Of a stretch of DNA of 64,000 nucleotides, positions 34,306-47,336 are shown in pieces (positions within the stretch are counted from its first letter, which is position 1; every line of letters begins with the position of its first letter). The notes under the pieces are model-generated. The model worked only from the letters and a program-made list of their open reading frames with translations, was not told the origin of the DNA and searched no databases. The DNA is from Siphonodentalium dalli. Taxonomy: Eukaryota; Mollusca; Scaphopoda; Gadilida; Siphonodentaliidae. The stretch lies in the NCBI GenBank assembly GCA_032622095.1, contig CP136063.1, forward strand, positions 41,392,106 through 41,456,105, given 5' to 3'. A program made the position numbers and the translations under genes.

Positions 34306-35414
34306 AAATCTACCCCAGCCGGACAACAACTCGGTTTGACCGGAAACCGAAAAAAAACACCGGAGCATACAATTCACGAGAAGGTGCTTGGTAACTTAGT
34401 TTAGATTATTATGACTAAAATGGTCATTGTCTACCAGTAGAACGCAGATTTGTACCTCGTGATGTCATGACATGTACAAATATGTATATTGGTGATCGCA
34501 ACGCTATGTATGCACTTTAAAAAAATGACTAGTCATTACCTCGACTTTGAAAAAGATGCAAATGAGATGAGTGAGATACCAGCATATAACTGATACCATT
34601 GGAGGAGAAATTGTTTAATACATGGGATAGTTCTGCAGTAAAAATTTGCCAGATAAGTGATCGCAGGGTAGAATTCTGCATTCGACTGGTAGACACTGAC
34701 ATAGTCGGCATTATTAAGAGGGTTAATGGGGTCAATATCACATGTAAACCAAGACAGTGGTTATCCAAAATTGTTTTATGTGGATTGTACTACTCATGTA
34801 TATATGATTTGGCTATTAAGGTTAATCCATATTCTATAAAATGAGAGAAAATTGAAGTTGTGAGTCTGAAAATACATATTTGGAAAAAAATTACATGCAA
34901 ATTTTTTCCGACAACCTTCCCCCCTAAATGAATAAGGAAAAAATTTACGTGTAAATTTGTTACGCCTAGGTACCCCCCCACCCCGGTACGTTGTGTCCCG
35001 CAGTTTTTTTTCCGCCTCCCTGCTGGTTAGCATATTTTTTTTTGGGCCATTAATCGATTCTGATAACCAAAGCGGCATTTAAAAAAAATGTTTGTTGTTG
35101 GAATCTAATAACATGGGAACCATCGAATCGGTTTAAGTAACTTTAATGTTATTTCCAAAAAATCATACGGTATACTCAATGGTACAAATTGTCGAAATGA
35201 TACATGTACCGGTGTGAAATGTCCAGAACCCTGGTGCGAAACATCTCTATGTCAAACTTCTATGGCACGAAATGTCCAGCAACCTATTGGCTGTTCAGTC
35301 CATTGCACATTATAATTTATTTCCAAATAAAGGTAATACTAAATATTAAAGCAGCGTTTAGTGTTAAGTTCAATCTTGAACTAATTGTACTGTAATTTGT
35401 ACATGTGATATAGT

Positions 35415-35569
35415 CACAGGGGCTTGTTGTAAAGAAAACAAGTAAAATGAGGGTGCCACTTTATCAAACATTATAAATGCATCAATATTCTATTGATATA
35501 CATGTAATGCTTTACAAACGCATGTTTTTGTATATATATTTTTACTTGTTTTCTTAACAAGCCCCTGTG
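35415..35569. repeat. Inverted repeat with CACAGGGGCTTGTT arms
   Basis: The arm at 35415-35447 (CACAGGGGCTTGTTGTAAAG...) pairs with 35540-35569 (...CTTAACAAGCCCCTGTG) across a spacer of about 90 bp. Probably a small foldback element. Confidence 0.8.
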
Positions 35570-35861
35570 GCCTCAGTTTAAGTATAGGAAGCCATGACTT
35601 ATCTGCGAAAGAGCTCTGGATCTCTTGTCCACTTATTGTGTGACCACTGAAATAAGAGACGTGGCTAGATAGTCTCTCCATTGGGGAGGGGGGTCCACCT
35701 TGATACCTGTATGTTACGACAGCACCCCTTGGAAGGAAGTTTCCTACTGATGGCTATATCGGTCCAATTCTTTTTTCGAATTTTTGCCCGGTACGGCTTG
35801 TTATCAAACTACATTTGTACATGTACTTACCGTAGGTGAATATCACTTCAATTTGCCTTAA

Positions 35862-35950
35862 ATTGAGTAATATAGTTTTAGGACATCACCAATCAGAGTA
35901 ATATGATTTCATGACATCACGGATCCGAGTAATATGGCTTTACAACATGG
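35862..35950 (+). repeat. Short tandem triplicate of GAGTAATATG(...)ACATCAC
   Basis: Three consecutive units of about 35-38 bp: GAGTAATATAGTTTTAGGACATCACC, GAGTAATATGATTTCATGACATCACG, then GAGTAATATGGCTTTACAAC. No coding sense. Confidence 0.6.
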
Positions 35951-36059
35951 CATAATTCTATTTCACTGTTAAATAATGCATAGACAATGATTTTTTTGTG
36001 ATGTCACTCATTTGAAAGAGTTGTCCATACATGTAGTACACTGTTACTAAGAGGCAAAC

Positions 36060-36710
36060 TAATTAATGTTATGGATAGGGTATTACTTGGTTGGTTTGAT
36101 ATTATAGGCCTGATTTCAGCCCTCGGTAACCTCATTTCAGCCTTCGACCTTCGATGTCAGGCTGATAGTGATATGAGGTTACCTTAGGCTGATAACAGGC
36201 CTAATATCAAACCAACCAAGAAATGTCCTCTAATTATTATATAACTAGCAGGGTGACCAGTCGTTGCCCAGGTTAATGCTCCCACTTTTTTACTCTGACC
36301 CCAATACCATCACTGTAGACATTTCTAATCTGCACCCTTATGATGATTATCTTTCTCATAAGAAATAACAAATTAATAGATATGTGTAGGGTATTACATG
36401 TACTTGGTTGGTTTGAATATATAGGCCTGATTTCAGACCCCTCGGTAACCTCATATCAGCCTTCGATGTCAGGCTGATTGCGATATGAGGTTACCTCAGG
36501 CCGATAGTTGGTCTAATATCAAACCAACAAAGTAATATCCTCTAAATAGTATGTAACTAGCAGCCTAGCAGGGTCGTTACCCATGTTAATGCAGTGTGGT
36601 ATTGTTTTGCCCCTCCCACTTTTTGTCCCTTACCCCAATACCGTCAAGTGCTGTATACATTTCTAATCTGCACAATTATGTTGATTATCTTTCTCGTTAG
36701 AAATTGCCCC
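36060..36710 (+). repeat. Tandem duplication of a palindromic unit (about 320 bp x2)
   Basis: Each unit starts TAGGGTATTAC...TTGGTTGGTTTGA and contains an inverted pair: CCTCGGTAACCTCAT against ATGAGGTTACCT, and TTGGTTTGATATTA against TAATATCAAACCAA. Each ends with GTTGCCC or GTTACCC...TCTAATCTGCAC. The palindromic cores are at about 36074-36224 and 36383-36537. Confidence 0.8.
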
Positions 36711-37029
36711 TGTTAGACCCCTTTGGAGCCATCTAGAAGGTCCCTCGTGAATTAATATAGAATAGACATTCACAAATATAGGTATACCGGTAGATAAAGA
36801 TTTTTTAAGAAGTTCCCGGACCCCTGTGGTTGTAATTAGAATGCACTGAGATTCTGACTTCAAACTTGTGCCACCTTCTAATTTACATGTACCGGTATAC
36901 TACCGGTAGTATTGCTTGATAAGTTGATAGACATGTGTTGATTTGATTTGGGTTGAAAGATTAGAAAATCAGTGCCCCCCTCTCAAAATTATCATTTAAG
37001 GAATAATCTTGGTTTTTAATGTAATTACA

Positions 37030-37630
37030 GTTTAAAGATGGTCTATCTCTCCCTAAACCAAGTTTTATATGCAGCAGTTTCCTGAAATATGTATGAAGTA
37101 TCAAAAATAATAAATTTGAATTGAAAACCCCTGTCCGGAAATGCTTTTATCTGACAATATTGATTTAATTTTATATTTTCTGGTATATTAGATACATACA
37201 CATGTACAACTAATTTGGGACATTTTACAGCTCGCAAAAATGTTTGGAGTGTAGCAAGTGGGAGAACTCTATCTCAGATCGCCTGAAAGTTTTATGACAT
37301 GACGGTTTGTTGTAAAAATAGTAACGAAAAATATGTCCCAATTGATAATCACATTATATAAGAAATTGAATGCCCTCATAGTGGTGAACATCTACATGTA
37401 TACCAAATTTCATTGAGATCCAAGCAGTTATTAGCACTACTGTTCAAGTTATACCCTGAACAGACATCAGACGGATGGCCAGACAGGTGCAAAACAGTAT
37501 ACCCCCCTTTTTTAAAAGGGGGTATGAATATCGATAATTGATATAAGCATTTCCTGACATGTGTCTTCGACTCGATTTTATTATTTTATACCCTGGCAAT
37601 TATAGAAAACATATTTAGGAAGCTATAGAT
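37030..37630 (+). mobile_element. Old MITE family M with a second element inside
   Basis: Diverged ends (TTTAAAGATGGTCTATCTC at 37032, CCCCTGTCCGGAAATGC near 37128; opposite end near 37530-37620) enclose 37250-37525. The enclosed part has CAAATTTCATTGAGATCC, AGACGGATGGCCAGACAGG and ends at TATACCCCCCTTTTTTAAAA and its inverted partner GGGGGTAT. That tail is a repeat type I associate with molluscan genomes. Confidence 0.6.
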
Positions 37631-37780
37631 ATAAACCCATCTTCAAATGCTGATCACAAACTGATATTAAATCAGTGTTTGTGATTCGGTATAAAGCCGT
37701 TAGACTCTACTGTTCAGACTGTTCTGTTTACAGCTACCGGTATAATCTTGTGTGCCAAATACAACTGCAGGGTGGAATAT

Positions 37781-37855
37781 TGCGGATGAAGATGGATAAT
37801 TCTAAAATCAAGTGGTAATAATAACTTGATTTTAGAGTTATCCATCTTCATCTGC
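37781..37855. repeat. Near-perfect hairpin, 28-bp arms
   Basis: Arm 37785-37812 (GATGAAGATGGATAATTC...) pairs with 37825-37852 (...TTATCCATCTTCATC), with a 12-nt loop and one mismatch. The arm sequence recurs singly at about 57067-57095. Confidence 0.85.
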
Positions 37856-37929
37856 AATTCTGACCGAGACCACCTTTTTGACGACGTGTTTTTGGGTCAC
37901 AAAAATAGAAATAATAAACTTAAAAAATT

Positions 37930-39107
37930 GATATCTGATCACTAGGAGTGTTGATGAGTAGGTTCCTCGACTCGAATCAATATTTTTTACCCCCCAAAGC
38001 CAAAGAAATAGTCATTTAGGAGCATCTGATCGGATTGAGTACCGTTAAACAATTATTTTTGTGTCTAGACTTGATTATAAAGCAAGTTTTCGCAATTGAC
38101 ATGCTTAAAATTGATATATGCATGGGGAAATGTAATCATCGTTGTCTACATGCCCCGTGTGCGCAACATCTCAAATGAAAAATCCAGTCTCTTGTACTAG
38201 TATTTGTAATTAAACTATTTGTATAGCATTTGTTATTTCAATTTAAAACAGAGCCATAATTTTGTTTAAATGTGCAGATCTACATGTACATGTATGATAA
38301 TAAGGCTTAAGCATCGTGCAGGGTGGATTTTTCTCATAAAATTAATAAACATATAGGTACAATTATTTGGCACACAAGAGTAGGCACTTTGCTGGAGTAT
38401 GATGATGTTAGATGCTGATAGTCTAAAGGGTCAGTGTCTGGTTGTTCCCCTTGCAGAGGAGATATAAATGGGTACACGACATTTTGGATCGTCTTAAGTC
38501 GTTTCGTACCATATATTTTGTAGTTTCGCACCGTATTTTTTGTAGTTTCGTACCTTATTGTTTGGTCGTTTCGCACCATGGTGGAAATCAATTCGTCTTT
38601 TGATACCAATGATACTATATCACTATACATGTACATGTATGTCACACCATAGGGAAACAAATAAATGATTTTCTGCAAAGTACGAAATAAAAAAAAGTTA
38701 CCAAAAAATATGGTATGAAACGACCATGGTATCGGATAGTGAAATAATGAAGAAGTCACTATAGTTGTATATCATTTATATGGTCACTATATATATAATG
38801 CAACGTGAAAGTTGATATGACATCTGTTCTGTTCGACTTCAGGTGTACTCAATTTCTACTCCGACAATGTTCAGAATCCTATCCATTGATAATCCAACGA
38901 CACTGGTATGAAGCGTCTAGAACTTAGAATCCATATTTAATATAATTATAAATCCTTCAGACATTCAGTGTTACCGATCTCCATTCTCCAGAATCAACAA
39001 CTGACCGTTCAAGGCGGTTCCACTCAATGGTTGTTTTTAAGAAGTCATCGTAATGAGTAATGTACAGTGCTAGTACGCAGTAATTGAACGATTCTCTGAT
39101 GGTGCTG
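37930..39107. other. Interior of the 8-kb insertion, no gene recognised
   Basis: Includes an inverted family C piece (about 37950-38010) and four GTTTCG(T/C)ACC motifs at 38500-38580, with their inverted counterpart GGTATGAAACGACC near 38710. The 141-codon minus-strand frame at 38334-38759 is built on these repeats and is unlikely to be a gene. Confidence 0.5.
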
Positions 39108-39635
39108 TTAAAGGTGGATTATCTCTTTGTAAACATGTATTATATAGTTACCGGGGTATAAAATATTAGATCTGAATCGAAGACTCCTGTCCGGAAATGC
39201 TTCTATCGATTAATATTAATTTTATTTCGAATATTTTCTGGTCTAAAAAGGTGTGTTTGTTCAGCTAACGAACAATATTGGTTACTGTTAACAGAGACCA
39301 GAAATTATATTGTGCAATTTTGTCCCAAATAAACGTTAATTATACTCATTATCGCTTATATCTGTGGAACAAAACAGTACAAACAACCAATCTGTGACAT
39401 TTGACATTCGTTGCGTAGCCGTAGGAACAGCCCAGTGCTCTATGTCGCAATACGTTCTCATCCGAATGGTCGGTTCTAAAAATAGTAACATAAATGGGCC
39501 CGATTTAATATTCGAAATAAAATCAATATTAATTGATAGAAGCTTTTCCGGACATAGGTCTTCTGTTCATATCTATTATTTTATACCCACGCAACTATTT
39601 AAAATTTGTTATTTAAAGAGATAATCCATCTTTAA
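39108..39635 (+). mobile_element. Complete MITE family M copy within the 8-kb insertion
   Basis: TTAA at 39108-39111 and 39632-39635; 528 bp, nearly identical to 12193-12720. It lies inside the 8-kb element that itself interrupts another copy of the same MITE, so the family was active both before and after that insertion. Confidence 0.92.
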
Positions 39636-40061
39636 CAGTAACTTAGCACTTGTTGAACACCTCCTAAGTGCTCCACCAGATTTTGACAGACACTCCCTGC
39701 CACACTGAGGACAGTAACAGTACTAACACTCACACTGACAGTGAATATGCCTACTGGTAGTCGAAAATCTACGGGATACTAAAGATATAGTCAATTTTGG
39801 ACTAACCTACTGCAGTACTGACTACTGGTACTGGTACAGTGGTACTACTGGTAGTGATGCAGTCCTCAAATTTGGTTGCTTTATTTTCCTTGTCTTCTCA
39901 GGTGGTCTTCTTCGAATTTTTTTTTTAGAGTTAGATGTAGATTATTCATTTGTAGAATAACAATCAATTATCATGACAATCGTCGTCAACAATGAATGAC
40001 ATTGATAATTTGATCGATTCAATGATTGTTGACACTGTGACTTGGTCACAAGTTGGTGAAT

Positions 40062-40253
40062 TTAAATTTTAAGTCTCGCTGTCCTTGCTATCTTCGTCGG
40101 CTGGTTCGTGTAAAATGGGCCAATATTCAAACGCAAGCCATCAAATGCATCTTCAGTATCTGCCATAGATGCAGTATCCTCCGCAACACGTAACTCGTCG
40201 TCATTTTCGTGAGAGTCACTTTCAGACGCGGAAATAATGTGTGCAGAAGCCAT
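40062..40253 (-). CDS. Possible N-terminal exon of the 8-kb element's protein
   Basis: 64 residues from MASAHIISASESDSHENDD on the minus strand, about 230 bp inside the right end and reading inward, as expected for a transposon's own gene. The segment is acidic and Ser/Asp/Glu-rich, ending in GPFYTNQPTKIARTARLKI. Acidic starts followed by a GP(F/Y)-x-x-P motif remind me of mobile-element-associated proteins in cnidarians and molluscs, but no domain is certain. An upstream in-frame start (40316) adds 21 residues. No continuation was found downstream, so the rest is lost, spliced, or displaced by the MITE at 39108-39635. Confidence 0.3.
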   Translation of the reverse strand: MASAHIISASESDSHENDDELRVAEDTASMADTEDAFDGLRLNIGPFYTNQPTKIARTARLKI

Positions 40254-40483
40254 TTTTCGTAAACAGTTCGTCTGCAGGGGTAATTCCCACTTTGACGTCA
40301 CGGGTTTTGCGGTCATGTGACTCGAGCAAAATCAGCTAAGAAATAATAATCGATTTTTAAAAGTCGCTAAAAACACGTTTATCGATCAAATTATATCTAA
40401 TTTTTTATTGGATGTTATATTTGAACCTTATTCACACCAAACTAGCGATATAACATTGAAATGATAAACATTTAACAGTTCCC

Positions 40484-40993
40484 ATTTAATCGGGCCCGTT
40501 TATGTTACTATTTTTAGAACCGACCATTCGGATGAGACCGTATTGCGATATAGACCACTGGGCTGTTCCTACGGCTACGCAACGAATGTCAAATGTCATA
40601 GATTGGTTGTTTGTATTGTTTTGTTCCACATATATAAGTGATAATGAGTATAATTAACGTTTATTTGTGACAAAATTGCACAATATAATTTCTGGCCTCT
40701 GTTAACAGTAACCACTATTGTTCGTTAGCTGAACAAACACACCTTTTTAGACCAGAAAATATTCGAAATAAAATTAATATTAATCGATAGAAGCATTTCC
40801 GGACAGGAGTCTTCGATTCAAATTTAATAGCAAATTATTATTATCCAAAGTCAGCAATATGAACACAAAAGTTGGCACTTGCTCGCCATTCTCTCACAAG
40901 CATTGACCAGCTTCTCTTAACAATCCACTGATATATTTTATACCCCGGTAACTAATTAATACATGTTTACAAAGAGATAATCCATCTTTAAAG
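40484..40993 (-). mobile_element. Split MITE family M, second half
   Basis: Continues the copy begun at 32345 with ATCGGGCCCGTTTATG and ends GATAATCCATCTTTAA. A foreign stretch of about 95 bp (40831-40928) interrupts it after TTCGATTCAAATTTAATA. Confidence 0.85.
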
Positions 40994-40999
40994 TAAACA

Positions 41000-41720
41000 T
41001 CAATCAAACAGCTTAACTAATCGATCTATGGTAGCCCGATAAATCAAAAACTACTTCGCGATAAATCACAAACCTTTGCGATAAATATATGCCATTAATT
41101 TTAATGTTAAGGTTTTCGATTTATCACAAAGGTTTGGGATTAATCACAATGGTTTGTGATTTATCGCAGATATATTTTTATGCTTTGGCACTAATGGCGT
41201 GAACCGTATAAACATAAATCAGACATCTTCAACAGGTCTGGGTGAACCACCAATCAATCTATAAGAGCACAGTCGGGCTAAAATAGACCGATCTGTCTTT
41301 CACAGTTAGCATACATGTGGGATAAGGGAGCAAACATTTGCGATAAATACAATTTTTTTTTTTGCGAAAGTCACAAACCCTGTGCGATATCTCGCTGACT
41401 TTTGCGATAAATCTCAAACATTTTAACGATAACTCTCAAACTACTTGGTGAGTATACTTTGCGATTCATCGCAAATATGTTTGAGATTTATCGCAAATGT
41501 CTGTGATTGTTGCAGATATATTTTTACGCGCTGTCACTAATGGGCTTGAACGATATAAACATTATAAATCAGACATCTCAAACAGGTATGGGTGGACCAA
41601 CTATCGATCAATAATCACACGTTTGGGCTAAAATATGTACATATGTGATCAGGGGAGCAAATCTTTGCGATAAATCCCAAACAACTTTGCAATAATCACA
41701 AACATCTTTGCGATAACTCG
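41000..41720 (+). repeat. GATAAATC/GATTTATC-rich tandem region
   Basis: Two diverged copies of a unit of about 350 bp. Both contain CGCAGATATATTTTTA or its variant, CACTAATGG..., and AATCAGACATCT. The interval holds roughly 15 (T)TTGCGATAAAT(C) motifs and several reverse complements. No coding capacity. Confidence 0.7.
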
Positions 41721-44700
41721 CAAAATTTTACAAAACAAAACACAATTGGGATTCTAGTCATATTTCAACAAGAAATGAAAGAAACATTGTAATGTAAGTG
41801 AGGCATATCATTACCTATGAATATTCCAAATCTCTGGAACCATAAATCTTACCTTGGCGAAAATGGCCGCTAAAATATGGAAAATGGTAAATATTGCCCC
41901 AGGGTGTCCTGCTATTGCTTACAAGTTGTGGTTGATGTACACAATTGGCTAATCTGTTTTCTATACATTGCATACTTACATGTCTGATGCACCATGTATC
42001 ATTTTTACTATAATTGTCACCACTGACATTTACCAGAAATATTGGACATAAATATCGGCAAGAATTAACTTTTCAGGGTTCGACCATTTGTTCAAGTAAA
42101 ATGTAACTATCTTTGGATTGAAAGAAGTTTATTGTTTTGGTCTATCTTAAATGTGTCACACTACTGTGTGTATAGACTAAATTGCTCAAGATGGCTTCCA
42201 AAATGGCAACCAAATTTCTAAAAAGTTAAAAGTTAACATATCCCGAACATTATTCTCTGCGTTATACGAAAACAGTGGCAAATTGTGACTCACTTGGTTA
42301 TTGTACGTGTTAGTTACAATGTAATTAACTGACAACTACGTTCTATTATGTTTGTCCCAGTTCCATATGGGGCATGATAAATTCATTTTAAAGTTGCAGT
42401 ATGGAATTTTGCGAAGAACTAAATTATTGAAAGGAAATGGGCAGAACTTTGAGGCTGAACTGAGATGAACCATGATATGTGGGTATTCTGGCCCATTATG
42501 ATACAAATTTATCAACTGGATACAGGGTGGAAGCCAAGATGGTAGCCAGGGAGTTATGATAATAGATGATAATAATAGATATACAGGGAGTTATTGTATG
42601 GTCATGAATGATGTGTGGGTATATAGGGAGTGCCCTGTTGGTAACGGTGGGACGTATATTCATATATGTTGTGGATGTGTATGGGGAGTAGATTTATTAT
42701 GATTGATGGCGTGTATGAGTATGGCAAGTATGAAACTTATGAGTGGTCGTATGTGCGGATATTGGTATATCTGGAAGGGCACACTATTTGTGATGTGTAT
42801 ATGTATACCTGGATTGACTCCATAGTCATTGGTATGGCGAATAGGTATACACGTAGTGGCTGTATGGTCTATGGTGAGGTGAATATGTATACAATGAGTG
42901 ACTGTATGATCGTGAATGTAGTGAATATGTATAGATAGAGTGATTATATGGTCGGGTGTAGGTGTATACCTGGTGTTCATGCGTGGTGACTCGTGGCTGT
43001 ATCGTCATTTGTGGTATCTACGGGTATAACCAAGTATGGATGTATGTTCAGGGTTACTAGTACATGTACCAGTATAAAGTTGGTGACTATGTTGTGTGGT
43101 GTTTATGTACATATGGAGTGACTTGGGTAATGGGTGGGTTCTACATGTGTATCTTGGGTGGCTATCGCTTTCCACACTAACTCAAGGATATGTTAATCAA
43201 TAGAGAGGTCATGTCATATCGTGGAAAGCGATAGCCACCCATTATCACACAGTCATTACACATATACATAAACACCACAGACATAACAATATTCTTACCC
43301 ACTTTATACATGTACACCTGACCCATGACCACGGATGACCATACAGCCATATAGTCACCCCGTGTGTACCTATTCAAAACATTCATACACGATCATGGTC
43401 AATCCTTGTATTCATATTCACCCCAACATTGGCCATATCAATCCCTGTATCCCTATTTGTCACACCATAGCCGAATAGCCACTCAAGATATACTAATACA
43501 CCCCAGCCATGTCAGTATAGTCACCCCATGTATGCATATGCACCTCATCCATGGCCATATAGCCACTCACTATATACACATATCCCTCGCCCATGACAAT
43601 AAATCGACACGTGTGTGTACTGGTATAACCTACACATGACGATACCGACACGAGTCACCAAACAGGAACACCAGGTACATGTATACTCATACGCATGTCA
43701 CCCCCTGTATAGATGTTCATTACATTTATGATCATACAGTCACTACATGTATACCTACATGTACTCATCTCACCATTAACCATATAGTCACTGCCTGTAT
43801 ACATATTCGACGCACATAGTCATATAACCACTCGATATACATATGGAGCCCACCCTAGACCATATATTCACTCCAGGTATACATGTAACCCTCACTAATG
43901 GCCATTCAGCCATTCCAGATATACAAAAAAACCCGCACATACGGCCACTCAAACAATCCATACTTACATATACACCTCACACTTGATAATTTAGCAATTC
44001 ACCGTATAATCATACACGCCATCCATGATAATACAGCTAAGCCCTATACACCCACCAATGATAATACATCCACGATATATATTAATATACATCCAACCGT
44101 TACCACAAGGACACATCCTATGTACCCACATGCTCGATAATGTCCACCCAGCTTACTCCAGGTATTCATATTCAATAATGACCGTACAGTCATTCCATGT
44201 ATACCTATACACATTACCCGTAACTATAAAATCACTACCTATTTATCCACACACCCCATCCATGATCATAAAGACAACACATGTACATCCCACCGATGAC
44301 CTTACAGTCACTCCATATATACATAATCAACACATATATGACCATGTAGCTATATCCATACACCACATCTATGACCATACAGGTACACAGGATGCACCCG
44401 TACTGGATATCATACACCATACAGTCACTCCATGCATACCGATTCACCTCACACCTGACCATGACATATCCCTGTATACCTAGATGCATCTTACCATGGA
44501 CAACCCACTTATAATCATATAGTCACTCATTGTATACCTACTCACATCAGTCATGACAGTCATGACATAAAATAACTCCCTGTATTCACCTCACATATGA
44601 TCACAGAGTAACTTTTTTGACGATGTCAGTGGTGAAAATAGTAACAATTAACCATGGTGCATCAGACATGTTAGTATTCAATGTATAGAATGCAGAATGG

Positions 44701-44910
44701 CCAATTTTATGCATCAACACAACTTGTAAGCGATTGCAGGACACGCTGGAGTAATATTTACCATTTTCCATAGTTTAAGCCAAAGTAAGAATTTTGGTTC
44801 CAGTGATATGAATAGGTAATGAATGATATGCCTCACAAAGTTCTGTTCATTTCTTGTTGAAATATGACTAGAATCCCAATTGTGATTTTTTTTGGTGAAA
44901 TTTTATACCG
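41720..44910. mobile_element. Inverted-repeat element with minisatellite arms
   Basis: The left end contains CACAATTGGGATTCTAGTC (about 41742) and the right end its reverse complement (to about 44884). Inner arm sequence at 41860-42010 pairs with 44620-44780. Between them, a 55-60-bp degenerate minisatellite runs forward at 42590-43155 and inverted at 43241-44600, meeting at a 21-bp perfect hairpin (43155-43241). No transposase is visible. The many Tyr/His/Ser-rich frames are minisatellite translations. Confidence 0.75.
43155..43241. repeat. Perfect 21-bp inverted repeat at the minisatellite switch point
   Basis: GGGTGGCTATCGCTTTCCAC (43156-43175) pairs exactly with 43221-43240; flanking T and A extend it to 21 bp. 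The loop contains CTAACTCAAGGATATGTTAA, which recurs at 47822-47840 next to another copy of the arm. Confidence 0.9.
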
Positions 44911-46189
44911 CATTCTGTACAATCAAATTTTTGAGGGATCGGAAGGGATTAGGACCCCAATAATTGCATATTTAATTGCTCCAATGATCAGTTAATAGAC
45001 AAAACACAAAATAAAAGTTACACTACTCAACCAGTTCCGAACAGCATGCATTGATCTAGAAGATATTTGTGAAAAAATGTCATATTTTCAACTTCCGGCA
45101 GCCATTTTGGCGGCCATGTTGGATGGTGAATTTCAATTTTGGCCAAAAAAAGTTTCAATATGTCTTAGCTTCTTCTTAAGTTGTGTTTTTATAATTAGTA
45201 TATATCAAAGTACTTTGAGACCAAAAATTATGGATGTACGCGAAAGTGTAAAAAAAAGGTGAAAAATCACGTTTTGGGGTTCAGCATGGGACCCCCTTTC
45301 TTATCTGAAAACCCCCAGGAAAATCCCTTTCTTAAGTTGTGTTTTCTTAATGAGTACACTTAGGAGTATCATCAAACCAAAATTCATCGATGTACGCGGA
45401 AGTGTGAATAGAAGTGATTTTTGGCACTTTTTGGGGTTCGCAGCCCCTAAACCCCAGGAATGCGCAACTTAAGAAATCGGTTTTTCAGAATGTTCCATTA
45501 TTTGTACCAACTTTAGGGGGTCAAACCTTTTGTACGCAAAAGTGTAAATAGAACATATGCGGGCTCCCCAACTATCAGCTTGTGAATGCTAGGTAAGTTT
45601 CATTGCAAATTACTGGAGATTTTCTGAAACTGGAGTTGGTTGAGAATATTTCAAATTTCTTGACATTCGGGGTCACTTTGTGGTGACAGTGGAATAAATA
45701 CGTTTTGTCTCCAACATTATACAATGTATTTATGACATCGCATTAATAACTTAGTAGTTTCAGACCCGGTGTTTGATAAATTGTCCCAACTAGTTTTGGT
45801 AGTACAAGCAGGTGTTGTCATCTTGGTTCGTTGGTAGTCGTGATATGGTAAGTTGGTATCGGAGTATGCAGTCGTCGGAGTCTCAGGTTCACATGGTGAG
45901 TCAACCCTGACCTCTCCCTCAGTACGCATCGTGCTTGCTTTCATCTCATTTCATCAGATAGGTGCATGAGTTAATACTTCGCGACACTAACTAGGTGGAA
46001 GTTAACTTAACCAACACTAATTAGTTGTCTGGTCAATAAAAGGTTTGACCTAGAACAATTTGCACTAAGTTGGTTTATATACCATTTTGACGAGGAAGCT
46101 CTCCTCTATAACATATCCAAAATCCGCTAAAATCCGCTTTGAGCATTTTTTGTAATTCAAGATTGCGTCCAAGATGGCTGCCATTTTCC
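44911..46189. other. Spacer with three diverged repeats, no gene
   Basis: Segments near 45160-45280, 45325-45430 and 45475-45560 share (CTTA)AGTTGTGTTTT..., ...CAAAATT(A/C)AT(G/C)GATGTACGCG(A/G)AAGTGT and GGGGTTC. A palindromic GGCAGCCATTTTGGCGGCC lies near 45106. Nothing protein-like was found. Confidence 0.5.
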
Positions 46190-47292
46190 AATAAGTCAGC
46201 TTGATGCAATTATAGTGTGAACCTCTTGTAATATGTATACACATAATGAAGCTAAGACATGGATGGGGTGTCCATAGTGAGATGTATAGGTATATAAGGA
46301 GTAGCTGTATGGTGATGTGTGGTGTGAATATGTTTACAGTGAGTGGCTGTCGGGTCATTGAAGTGTATGGTCATAACGAGAGCAGCTACACTGTCCTGTG
46401 TGTATATATGGAGTGACTGTGTGGTCAGGGGTGGGCTGTACATATGAACATTGGGTGGCTGTATTGTAATGGATGAGTGTATATGTATACATATGTTGGA
46501 TGTATGGGAATGAATGGGTGTATGTATACATAGGGTGGTGTTGTATGGTTATGGGCAATGTGTATATGTACATGAAATGACTGCATGGTCATTGTGGAAG
46601 TGTATATGCATACATAGAGTACACTTGGATGGCCACTGGTGGATAGTGTATATAGAGAGTGACCTCATGGTGATGGGCGAGATGTATATGTTTATATGTA
46701 GGGTCTATTGTATTGTCATTGGTGGTGTGTACAAGCATACAATGCATATCTGAATGCTCATGGAGAGGGTGTATATCTATACAGCGAGTGGCTGAATTGT
46801 CCTGATTGAGCTGTATTGTCTGTATGGTACGAATGGCTGTGTGTGCTGGTATTGGTATATCTAGAAGGGCTGGATGGCCATTGATGAGGTATACATACAC
46901 ACATGGAGTGACGCTGTGGTCATGGGTGAGCTGTATATGTATATCATGAGTGACTACATGGCCATGACACGGCCAAATTGTACAATATGTACATAGGTAT
47001 GGCAAAATTAATGGCGGGGTGAATTGATATACAAGGAGTGACTATGATCACGAATGTGGTTTGTGCGTATACAGAGAGAGGCTGAATTGTCATGGGTCAG
47101 GTCTATATGCAAGTCTGGAGTGTATGGATGGCTGTATGCGCGGTACGAGACATTGATATATCTAGAGGTGCCGTAAGGCCACTTTTGTGAGGACTATATG
47201 TATATACCTGGTGGTCACTATAGTTTTGGGTTGGGTGTGTATGTATATCTTGAGTGGCTATATGGCTACGGGTGTACATATATACATATATA

Positions 47293-47336
<44 letters not shown>

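Larger units (their letters stand above)
32472..40483. mobile_element. 8.0-kb insertion with GGGAACTGTTAA inverted ends
   Basis: The two halves of one MITE flank it exactly, which defines it as an insertion. Ends are GGGAACTGTTAA and TTAACAGTTCCC. Subterminal TGACGTCAA(T/A)GTGGGAA occurs near both ends (about 32671 and, inverted, 40290). Flanks ATTTAAAA and ATTTAATC suggest an imperfect duplication of 6-8 bp. The interior contains younger repeats (MITE 39108-39635, the doubled unit 36060-36710 and an old MITE 37030-37630). No transposase core was found; a possible N-terminal exon lies at 40062-40253. Superfamily unknown; P-like or hAT-like is possible on duplication length only. Confidence 0.75.

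Noticed and set aside
38334-38759. 141-codon minus-strand ORF
   Set aside because: It overlaps a GTTTCG(T/C)ACC motif cluster, and its composition is that of AT-rich repeat DNA.
42660-44489. Several Tyr/His/Ser-rich ORFs of 80-152 codons
   Set aside because: They translate a 55-60-bp minisatellite and appear in multiple frames on both strands.
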